NCBI GenBank assembly: GCA_963674835.2
Contig: CAXXKC010000003.1
Location: forward strand, 1,426,001-1,490,000
Length of the DNA: 64,000 bases
Origin: G963674835 sp963674835
GTDB lineage: Bacteria; Planctomycetota; Planctomycetia; Pirellulales; Thermoguttaceae
Direction: 5' to 3'
A model generated the notes under the pieces. The model was given only the letters and a program-made list of their open reading frames with translations, did no database searches and was not told the DNA's origin. Shown piece after piece: positions 45,087 through 57,000 of the stretch (positions are counted from its first letter, which is position 1; each line of letters starts with the position of its first letter). The translations under genes were made by a program, and so were the position numbers.

Positions 45087-48000
45087 TTAGATGTCCTCCC
45101 ACTGACCCGTGGCCAAGAGGAAGGCGACGGTGGAGTGCTTCTTGTCGCCGATGTTGCTGGAGTTGGCCTTGACGGGGTCGCACCCGTCGACGAGGAGGGA
45201 GTAGGGGATGTCGATGCCGGTGAGCTTCACCGAGGTGCCGGAGGCTTCCAGGTAGTCGTCGCCCGCGGAGTCGCTGAGATCGGCGGTATTCACACCTCCG
45301 AGGCCGTACATGCTCACGTCGTCGTACTGCACCACGCGGTGATAGTAGCCGGAGCCGTAGAGACGCGTGAGGGTGGGCGTGGCGTAGAAGGTGTCCTTGC
45401 CAGCGGTTCCCTTGATGATGGCCACGTCGTGACCGCCAGCGAGGGAGTAGGTGAAGTAGTTATCGAAGTACCTGGCACGGATGAAGAAGTCGGGACCGAA
45501 CATACGGCCTTGAGCACCATCGGCCCGATAGATATCGTCGCCGGCCGAATCGTACATATAGGCGTTGTCGGTGCCGCCTGCCGTGGCCAGGCCGTGGGCG
45601 TTCTGGAAGTTGTTCGCGGTGAGCGAGTAGCCGGTACCGACCATGGTTACGCGGGTCGGCGTTGTGGTGAAGACATCGTTTCCGGGTGAGTCGTAGAACC
45701 AGGAGGTGTCGATGTTGGCCGTCGAGTTGGCAACGACGGACTTGAACCCGAAGACCGAACTGCTCATACCAGGGCCAGTGAAGATGGCCTGAGTGGGCGT
45801 GGCGGTGAGAGTGTCTCTGCCGGGTGAATCGTAGAGGTAGGCCTCGTCGGCGCCACCGTTGATGGAGTTGGCCAGCATGTAGTAGAAGCCGGTGGCGGAA
45901 TTGGAGTAGCCGTCGCCGACCATGCTGGCGGACTGGTACGCGGCAGTGACAACGTCTTTGCCGGCGCTGTCGAGGAAACGAACCGTGTCGTCGCCGCCAC
46001 CGCTGGTGACGGAGATCGTTTCGGCATAGGCCCAGAGGTCGAGCCCCGTGGCCATGAAGCGGGCCTTGCCAGCCCACATGCGGACGTTCTCGGTTCCGGC
46101 GGATCCATGAAGAACGGCAGTATCGTTGCCGCCGAGTCCGTTGATCTGCACGGTATCGATTGCTGTGGCCGGGTACAGATAGGTGGTACCGTTGACCATG
46201 ACCCGATAGACGCTGCCTGCGGTGAACTCGAACTGGTCATCGCCGGTCGTGCCATTGATCGTGAGGGCGCGCCCCACGAGGTTGGGATCGGCCACGATGG
46301 AGACCTGGTAGTCTTCTACTTCGCCGGTCGCAGCCGTACCCGTGTAGGACAAGCCGGCACTCTGAGAGAAGCGGAACCGGGCGAAGGTGCTGACGGGATC
46401 GATGCCGAAGGGAACGCTGAACGTGAGGAGGTTCGCGCCCTGGGTCAGGGTGCGATCGACGAAGATCTGCTCGCCGAGGTCGTTCCAATCGCCGTCGCCG
46501 TTGAAGTCGAGCCAGGCATTGAGGACGCCGGGCTTGGAGGCAACGACAGAAACCTGGGCGACAACACCGGGGGTGAGCGTCGTGTTGAAGGTGACGCCAT
46601 CTTCATCGTCACTGGTGGAGTAGTCGTCGCCGGTCGCGGTGGCGCTGGGCTTGCCGTTGGCTTCGACGTCGACGGAGGCACCGAGGTAGTAGCCACCCGA
46701 GTTCAGATGGCGGGCACCGTTGTCGGCCAAGAGCGTGGGATAGGGTGCCGGTGCATCACCGAAGTCCATGCTGCCGTCGTCGTTGAGGATGCCGACCCGG
46801 GTCTGGATTTGGGATTGGACATTGCCGGAGTCGTCGAGCAGTTGCGTCGGGGAGGACGCACCGGTGACGTTGACGATGAAATACTCGTCGCTCTCCGCCG
46901 AGGTATCGCCATTGATGGTGAAGACGATCTCGGCGGTGACTTCCGGTTTGGCCTGCTTGGAGAGGACGATCTCGTAGTTGCCATTCTGATAGGCCCGCCA
47001 AGCCACGAAGGACTCGGAGATTTGCGGGTGCCAATCATAGGCGGTGCTGTTGGAGATGTTCGTCACGGGGGTGAGCGAGCCGATCTCCTTGTAGTAGACC
47101 TCCCAGTTGCTGCCGTTGTAGCTATGCCATACGAGGCGATTGCCGAGCAGTTGCGGCCGCTCGTCGATGGTGGTGTTGTTGGAGATGTTCTCGATCGACG
47201 TGCTCGTGGCGAGATCGTACGAGAAGACCTCGGAATCGCTGCCGTCGGAGCCTTCCCAAACCAGGCGGGTTCCGGAGATGGCGGCGTGCTGGTCATTGGT
47301 GGTGTTGTTGGTCAGTTGGACGGGGGACGAGGTGCCGAAGGCGTAGGCCATCAACTCCAGATCGTGCCCGTCGTACATCTCCCAAACGAGGCCGAGGTCG
47401 CTGATGACGGGATTGGCGTCATTTCGGCTGTTGTTGCTGAGCTGGTGCTTGGTGCCGTCGTAGTACCAGATTTCGTTGTCGCTGCCGTCGTAGGTCGTCC
47501 AGACGACGCGCGAGCCGGCAATCTTGGGCAGGAAGTCGTTGAGGGAATTGTTGGAGATATTGACGGCCGCATTGACGGGAAGCCCGGGCGTAGACAGATT
47601 GTACAGGTAGATTTCACCGCCCGAGGTTCCGGCGGAAGACCAGACCACGTGCGAATCGGAGAGTTGCGGATCGAGATCGTCGACCGCGTTGTCGGTGAGC
47701 CGGGTGCGCGTGTGGCTGACGATATCGTAGAGGTAGATTTCGTAGTCGGACTCGCCGGCCGGCTTGGACTCGTAGACGACGTGCGTGCCGTGAATGACCG
47801 GGTAACGATCGTCGCTGCCGGCGACCGTCAACGTGGTCGTCAGGCCGGTGCTGTCGTCGTAGAGGAAGACGATCCCGCCGCCATTCTCCCAAACGATGTA
47901 GTCGCCGTAGACGCTGTAGTCGTAGTCGTTGACCTTGTTGTTGGTGATGGTGGTCGGCGTGGACCAGACGCCAATGGGCGCTTCCTGCGGTATGAAGGTG

Positions 48001-51000
48001 AACGATCCATCGGAAACGGACACGTAATCGTTATTGGCGATCGTGGCGGTTCCGTTGGCCGTCGAGTAGTAGACGGTCACCGGAGCGCCGAACGAGTCGG
48101 TGAGATGCAACGTGATATGCGCTTCGGTCGTGCCGCTATTGCCTTCGAGCACCGAGACGCCGCTGATGCTGACCTGAGCAATCGTGTAGCTACCGAGATC
48201 AACGTCGTGGAGTTGGTCGCTGAGACCGACGGCGACTAGATAGGAACCGTCGGCCTGCCCCACCGCGCCATTGAGGAGTGTTAGCCCGGTGAGGGGGCGC
48301 GTCTGGGTACGGCCGTAGGGGACGGTCTGCCAGACGGTGTAGGTACCTGGGAAGAGGTAACCGAAGTTGTAGTAGCCGTCGGCGTCGGTTACGGCGGTAA
48401 TGGGAGTGCCATTGATATCCAAGACGGGCGCCCCGGTGGCATCGCCGAGATGGACGAGGATGCCGGACATGCCGGGTTCGTTGCCGATGGGCAGGCCGGT
48501 CGTGGGATCGAAGCGGAAGCCGTATTGCGTACCGTTGAGGGCCTGGACTTCTTCGACGGTGCTGGGACGACCGAGGTTAGCGAAGTGGACATGATCGCCG
48601 GCATCGAAACCGATTTGCGCGCCTTGGCCGCCGAAGCCACCGCTACCGCCGGTGCCATCGCCGGTGGTCCACTGCATGTCGTCGTAGCTGAAGACGACGA
48701 TATCGCCGGCGGCATCATTCTCGATGTAGAGACGGAAGGAATCGGTCTTGTCGGAGTGCAGGGTGTAATACCCGACATCGACCCAATCGACCTGGACGTA
48801 CGGATTTCCTCGCGTGCTCGTACCTTGGACCATGCGGACCTGGCCAGTGGCGCGGGTGTCGACATCGGCCCAGAACGGCGCGAGCATGGGGAGGTCCTGG
48901 TAGAACCCGTCGGCATCGTACGTACCGGACGGCGCGCCAAAGGTGACGGTGCCGTTGTTGTTGACGTACATCTGCGTATAGGTGTGGCCGTAGAACTCGA
49001 ACGAGAATCCGAGGTTCATGGCGAGCGACGAGTTGTCGTTTCCAGCGGCCAGGATCGTCGAGCCCGGCGTGGCAAAGGCAATAGTGGGAATGGTGGTCCA
49101 GGTATTGCCATCCCATGAGCCGCTATTGTTGAGATCGTCGTAGGCGTAGCCGCTGATCGAGCTTCCGCCGGCTACGATGCTCACGGCATAGTCTTCGACC
49201 TCGCCGTCGGGCGCGCCACCGGTGACTCCCAGGCCGGAGATAAGGCTACTGGTGAAGCGGAAGCGGGCATAGGTGCTGACCGTGTTGAGCTCGCGCGGCA
49301 AGGAGAAGGTGAGTTCGTTCTCGCCGGCTTGCAGCGGCTGGCTGATGAAGATGTGCTCTGCCGAGTCGTTCCAGTCGCGATCGCCGTTGATATCGAGCCA
49401 GGCGTTGAGGTAGCCGGCGGTAGAGGCCACGACGACGATCGTATTGTTCTGGCCGGCAATGAGGCTGTAGGTGCCGAATTGTTGGAGATCGGAAGCGTTG
49501 CTGGGATTGATCTGCCAGACGCCGTCTTCGTCGTCGGAGGCGTCGGCATCGTCGCCCTTGGCGTCACTCCTGGGCAGGCCGTTGGACTCGTAGTCGATAG
49601 TGGCTCCGAGGTGTACGTTCGGATCGTAGATGTGCCGCGCACCATCGTCGGCCAAGACGGTCGGATAGGGGGACGGTGCGTCGCCGAAATCGAGCGGAGT
49701 GTCGATGATCTCGATGGCGTAGTCCTCGACCTCGCCGTCGGGCGCGGAGCCGAAGGATTCGAGGTTACGCTCGGTGCTCAAGCGGAAGCGGACATAGGTC
49801 ACGCCGATCTCGGCGGATTCCGGCACGTCGAAACTGACTTCGTTGCGGCCGGCGTTCAGGGGGACAGAGAAGTCGGTTTCGCCGTTGGCGCTGAGCACCA
49901 CGTGTTCGCCGAGATCATCCCAATCGTAGTCGCCGTTGAAGTCGAACCACATGCTCAAGTAACCGCCGGCTTCGGAGGCATCGACGGCAATAGTGACGCG
50001 TTGGTCAGGACTGAAGATCGCGTCGTAGGCGTAGAAGTTGACACCGTCTTCGTCGTCGGTTCGGTTGGCATCGTCGCCGTTGGCCAAGATCGTCGGCTGA
50101 CCGTTCATTTCGCCGTCGGGCGCAACCGTCGTTCCGAGGAACAGGTTGGACACGATCGCATGGCGTGCCGCGTCGGGGAGGACCGTTTGGTAGCCGGTCA
50201 ATTCGCCATTGACGAATACGGGGGCGTCGCCGAAGTCTTCGAGATGATCGACGAGTTGGAGGAGGTAGTCCTCGACTTCGCCGTCGGGGGCTTCGCCCGT
50301 GGTGCCGAGAGTCTCGACGCTGCTGAAGCGGAACCGGGACCAGACCTCTCCTGGTGTCAGGCCGTCGGGCACGACGAAGGTCAGGAGGTTGTCGCCAGCG
50401 GTCAGGTATTGAGCGACACCGCCGAAGAGATGCTCGCCGGACTCCCAGGTGCCATTGCCGTTGAAGTCGATCCAGGCGTTGAGGTAGCCGGCAGTGGATG
50501 CCTTGACGGTCATCTCCATCGTGGAGTCGATCAGCACATAGGTTTGGAAGGAGACACCGTCGTCGTACTGGTCGGCGGGCTTGGCATCGGACTCGCCATT
50601 GATGCCGGTGCCGAGATAGAAGCCGGTCTTGACGAGGTGGCGGGCTCCATCGTTTTCGAGGCGCGTCGGGAAGGTGGGGTCGGGCGCGTCGCCGAAGTCC
50701 AATCCGGAGAGGCCAATGATGAAGTGGGTTGTGTTGTCTTCTCGGTTGGGCAGGAGGGGATTGCGGCCGAGATCGAAGATTTGATCGCGTAGGAGGACGA
50801 CGTTGTAGTCGAAGCCTTGGGCCCAGACGCCGGCAGAGGGAACGAGCGTGATGAGGTCGGCCGCGGCATCGTAATGGAAGAAGTAGTCTTTGCCCGCGAT
50901 GAGCAACTCTTCCCCGCGATAGACGACGACACTGTTCGACGTGACGGTCGAATCGTCGATGCCGACGCCGCCGAAATCGCTGAGCTGGATTTCAAACTCG

Positions 51001-54000
51001 GTGAGCAGGGTCCCGATGATGATGACATCGTTCGCCTCGGGGTTCCGGTCGTCGGCGCCGTTGTCGACGGGACTGACGAGAGCGGCCTCGGGCGAGTCGA
51101 AATCGACGCGGTCGATGGCCCCGCGATCCTTGAAGACGAGTTGTCCCTGGCCGGTATCCCAAGCGACATCCGGGTCGTCGAGACGGAGGTGACCATAGTA
51201 GTCGTGGTCGGGAGCGACGATCGGCGAAACAGGAATACCCATCGGTTCAAGGACTTCGTTGTAGAAGCCCTGCCGTTCTTCGAGCGAATTGATGACGCTG
51301 TCGACGGCCTTGGAACCGGGCGCCAAATAGAAGTTTCCGGAGGCTACATCGACGAACAGCGGCTCTTCCTCGCCGAGTTGGATGTCGAGGGTACCGAGGC
51401 TGGTTCCGGAGACATTCGTGTTATTGTTCTTGTAGATATTGGCCCCCAGGACCGTCGAGGCCGAGGAAGAGTCGACTTGGATGCCGGTCTTCAAGTAGGC
51501 GACGATGTTGTTAAGGATGGTGGGGCTGGCATTGTTCTGGACATTGATTCCGGTACCACGCGTATTGATGGCACCCGTAGCGGTGAGGATGGCGCCGGAG
51601 ATCGTGTTGTTGACAACGCGCACGAAGGGGACGGCCCCGATGGCGTCGGTACTGCTGTCAGCCTGGCCACTGATTCGGATGCCGCCTGAGCTGTTACCAC
51701 TGATGATGTTGTTCTGGATCGTAATGCCGGTAACGAGGTCGTTGGTGACGTTGACGGCACGTCCGGAACCGGGGTGAGGCAGGTCTGCGTTGTTGTTATC
51801 GCGCGCGTCCGGGGCAACAACGATGCCGTAGCCGCTGGACTGGCTGATGATGTTGTTCTCGACGACAATCTGCCCTTTGACACGCTCTGTGTTGGAGTCG
51901 CCGACGTCGTAGCCATCGGGAGAATCGAGCCCCCAAACCTTCTGCTGGAGACCGAGACCGGAGGCGGACACGTCGGGCATGTCGACACGTACGGCGTCGA
52001 AAAGATCGACACGGTCGAAGACGGCCTTGCCGGTAACCTTGGTGACGCTCGACGCGTTGATTGCACTGGCCAACGACTGGGCCACTTGGGCCGCCGACCA
52101 ACTCGGGTCGTAATAGACGGGGGTTTGACCGGCGCCGGGCGTTCCGGGCAGGGTGGAGTTCCACAAGATGTAGGTTTCGGTGTGAATACCGTCGTTGATG
52201 CGGAACGTATCGCCGTGGACGAGCACGTTGGCCGCCTGGGTATAGATGGTAATCGCCTCAGCGAGCCGGTCGTTGGTATCGTATTGGCCGAAGGGATTGT
52301 ACTGGTCCGAGTAGCCGCCCAGATCGGTAACACGGTGGCCAGCACCACCGAAGGCATAGTCGGCGCCGCGGCGGACCTCGATCTGGTAGCTGCCCGAGCG
52401 GACGAGCGGTTGCCCCCACAACTCGCCCATCGAAGTGATGGCGAAATCGGTCGTTGCGGCGGGGGCAGCGGTGACGATTTCGCCGCGTTCGGCGAAGCCG
52501 ATGATGATATCGTCGATGTAGATACCCTCGTGCTGGTTGTCGACGATACCCAGGGTATCGGTAAGGCTAGACGTGTTCAAGGACGAGGCCGGGAAGGTGC
52601 TGAACTCGAAGCGGAGCTTCAGGTCGCCACTGCCGGCCCAGGTACCCAAATCGACACGGACCTGTCGCCAGAGGCTGTCGCCGTCGCCGTTGTCGTAGAG
52701 TTTTTCGAGATAGTAGGTATCAAGGCGTCCCGGCGCGGCGAGACGAGAATCGTAGGTACCCCAGTCGTTATTGGTGGCCAGGAGTTGCCAGCTTCCGCCA
52801 TTGGACGAGATGAAGACGCGGAAGGTGTCGTACTTATCGCCACCTTGGGTGTTGGCGTAGTAGTTGAAGTAGAGGGTGGGCTCATCGAAGCGCTCGTAGC
52901 CTTCCAGGCTGAAGCTCCTGGATTCGAGGGAGCCGTAGACACCGCCGGGAAGGTTGTAGGTATAGAAGAGGCTGTCGGCGGCATCGCTATTGTCGTAGAG
53001 GTTGCTGAGGGCCAGATTGTAGGTGGCACTGACGGGGCCATCCCATCGGTCGGACGCCAATCTCGGGTCGTCGATGCCGAAGTACCAGCTCTGGTAGCCC
53101 GGCTTGGGATAGTCGTAGTTGCCGGTGACGTTGGGCCGGGTGTAGTTGAACGTGGTGTTGATGCCGTGGCCGGTATCCAGGCTACGGTGTTCGGTCACGT
53201 GCCACAAGTTGAAGTCGATCGCCGTGAAGGCGATGGCGTTGAGTCCGCCGATGCCGGTGTTGGCATAAGTACTGCCGCCGTTGAAAACGGGCTGCAGGGT
53301 TCCCGTGGTCACGTCGGCGGCATAGATGCGGCCGGTATTGGTGGTGATGAAGACCATATTGGCATAGGCACCCGAGTCGGCACTGGCGGGACCTGCCACG
53401 AACCCGGTGATGTAGTTGGGCGAGCCGGATCCGAGGATGGCCGATTCGAGATCGGCGACGAGCGACATTCCACCGACGCCGACCAAGGGGACGAGATTGC
53501 CGGCGACGTCCGGGTCTTCGACGAATCCCCAGCCGCCGCTCGAGTTAGCGAAATCGCCATCGTAAATGCCGTCGGCGCGGAAGATTCTTCCGCGGTCGTC
53601 GATCGCGTACAGCGTGTTGCCGATGAAGGAAAGGCCGGTTATGGTGCCGACATTGGTACCAGTGAGGAGTGCCAGCGGGATTGCATTGAGGGTAGGATGG
53701 CTGACTGGGTTGCCATCCTCCTCTAGGACCCAAAGGATGTTCGACTGGAGGGAACCGGTGGCGTCACCGTGGCTTTGGGTGACGATGAAGACATGGCGGT
53801 AGTCGTTGTTGGGGCCATGGGCCATCGCGGTGACGGTAATGGTTCCGTCGTCGACCGTTATGATATCGCCAGGGTTGTCGACATCGGTCTGGTAGGAGGC
53901 GAGCGTGATGGTGGACGAGCTGAGCGTTTGGGTCGGATCCTCCGGATCGATGAGATTGAAGTCCACCTGGTCGTCCGCTTCTGGATCACTGATCGAGTAG

Positions 54001-57000
54001 AGGCGGGTATCGTTCCGCATGGCGAGTTCGATATAGGCCTCGGCCAGGCTGTCGGTTCCGGTGGTCAACTCGATCTGCCCAGTCGACGGGTTGATCGAAT
54101 ACAACGTTCGGCCGGCGGCGGCGAAGGTGGTTACGTCGCCGAGGGCGGCCGCGACGGGCTGGAGGCCAAGCAGCAACTCGGTGGGCTCGGGCTGGAGGTA
54201 GTACTGGCTCGAGTTGCCGTAGCCGTCAGGGATCGTGGTCGTTTCCACGTGATCCTCGATGATGCGCGCGATCGAATCGATGGGCTCGACGCGCGTATAG
54301 GGATTGGCCAGCGGATCGAGTGCCGTGGGGAAGGCGAGCGCGGAGGTGATGGCGACGTAGTAGGTTGCCTGCTCGGGCAAGTAGACGCTGCCGATGAACG
54401 GATCGAGCGGGCCGACGGAGCCGCGCGAGAGGTCGTCGACGTCGGCGCCGTCGAGTGGGCTGGGCTGGTCGTCGGTGATGTTCGAGTCGGTGCCCATCAA
54501 GACGAGGTGGCCATTGGAATCGAACACCCACATGGTGAGGTCGGCGCGTCCCATGCCATCGGCGTAATCGAGGTCGAAGATCGTGGCGAAGACGCGACCG
54601 GAATCGAACAGCGGGTTGACGCCCTGCACGTTGAGCGTGAGCTTGTACCAGTCGACGTCGTCGGCGTTGGTGAGATAGCCTCGCCAGGAGAGTGTGGACT
54701 GACTGGTTTCGAGGAGATTGCCGACGTCTTGGGCGGTATCGAAGGTGTCGTTGTCACCGGTTGTGCCAGAGGCCTCGACCTCGGCGGTTTCGCCAATGAG
54801 GGGCGAATGGTCGGGCAGGCCGAGGATTTCGATGCCGGTGGACGCATAGCGGATATCGGCATAGAAGATGGCGGAGCCGGCAACTTCCTGGTCCTCGCCG
54901 AGGCGGATCTGCAACTGGTAATCGCCCTTGGTTTCGCCGGCGGTCACGTCGCTGATTTGCGAGCTGCTGCTTCGGACGCGCACGTAGTAGGTGCGGACGC
55001 TTCCGGCGGTACCTGGGAGCACGAGGCGCATGCCGGCGTCGCGTGGATTGGTGCTGTAAACGTCGTAGCCGACGGTGAGGTTCCCGTCGGAGGTAGAGCG
55101 GATCCAATCATCGTTGTCCATGACGCGGACGAACTGGACGGGCGTCTGCTTATAGAGGAGGGGCGATTCGCCGGTGGTCTGGTCGGTCACGGCCATGGCT
55201 TCGGCGAGCGAATTGTCGGATCGGGCGAGCACGCGCCCGGTGGCATCGATCAACTCGACGACGGAATCGAGCGAGAAGGAGGTGTTATCGATATCGAGCC
55301 AGATTTCGGTTCCGGCGGTGGCTTGGAAGGCGTAGACGTCGACATCGTCGGGGGCGTCGTAGCGAATACTGCCGTGAATATCGAATCCGAGGCGCAAATG
55401 GTCGTCACCCGCCATTTCGGACTGGGCAAGCTGGCCGAGGACCTGAGCCTTGAGCGGCACGTTGTTGACGTCCTGAGTGGCGCCGGTATCGACTTCCAAT
55501 TCGTTGACGACAAGGACGTTTCGATCGTTGCTGTAGGCTTCGAGACGGACACTTCGCCAGCTACCGGCGACGGGAGTCGTGAGGCTACCGTCGTTGTTGG
55601 TATCCAGCAGGGGCTGATTGTTGAGGTCGTAGCCGGCACCTACGGTGTCGTCGGTCAGAGCGGTGAGCACAACGGGATGCTCGGCGGTGCCCAAGATCTG
55701 GATCGTGCCACCGATGCGGTCGTCGATCTCGAGGGGATCGCCGCCGGCGGTGAAGCCGCTATTTTCGCCGAAGAGCTTAACAACGAGGCTGGCGGTGGGA
55801 CTGCTCTGGATGCGCAATCCGCCGCCGTGCTCGTAGTTTGTCACGGTGACCTCGTAATCTTCCTCGGTCGGTTCTGTGACTACCACGTCTTCGAGCGCAC
55901 TGGTGACCGCTTCGACGAGGTTGGAGCTATCGGAGGTCAGTTCGACGACCGTACCGAAGCCCAATTGGTCGACCAGGTCGGTATAGTAGTCGGTCGCGAA
56001 CTCGGTTACGGCAAAGACCGGAATGATACTGGCGGCGATGAGTGCCGTGCGGAGTTGATCGACGGAGGGATAGTCTTCGCCGGTTCCCGCCGGATCGCCG
56101 TCCAGTACGGTATCGCCATTGTTGGCCGTGGTGATGCCTTCGGACGCACCGTCGCCGGCGACGTGGTAGTTGGCATCGGTGAACAGCACGACGACGTGCA
56201 GCGCGTCGCTACGATAGCCGACCTCCGTCGTGCGAAGGGCGGCTTGCATGAGGGCCTCGATTTGAGCTTCGGGCCCGTCGGCACCGGCCCCGAGCACCAA
56301 GGCGTCGACGGCCGTCTGCAGGGCATTATCTGCCGGCAGCGGAGTGGGCAAGGAGGTCAGGGCCAGATTGGTCTCATAGACGTAGTCGTAGCCCGAGCTG
56401 CCGAAGCTGCCGATCGGTTTGTCCATGAAGGACGCGAGACCGAACCGAGTGGTGGGCTCGATGGCGCGGACCTGGTTGACCAAGTCAGTCACGAGCGTGC
56501 TCACCGTTTCGATATCGTCGCCGAACGAACCGGTCAGGTCTTCGAGAAGCAGCAAATCGAGGGACTTGCTCGTGGTGACGGTGGTGACCTTCTCACCGAG
56601 TACGTGGACGATATCGGTGTCGTCCCAGACGCTCTCGGTGGTCAGAATGCCGGCACGAATGAGCATGCCATTGATGCCGTTGTTTTCCATGCGGTTGGCA
56701 CGCACCATGGGGCCGGCGTTGCCGAGATACTCGTCGTAGGCGGACAGGGTTCCAGTGGAGCGTCCCCAGTCGGAGACGAGCGCGGAGCTGAGCGAGTTGA
56801 CGTCGATGCAGATCGGCGGAGAGCTGACGACCTGGGAGGCGTAAGCGGTGTGGACGATGAAGTCGTTGCCGACGAGGATCGGCTGAGCACCGCGGATGAA
56901 GATGGTGGCGGGCGTGACCTCGCCATGACCGCCGCGGTCGTCGGTGCTGCCGGTGCCGTTATTGTCTTCGAAGTGGCTATTGGTGATGCGGACGATGGCC

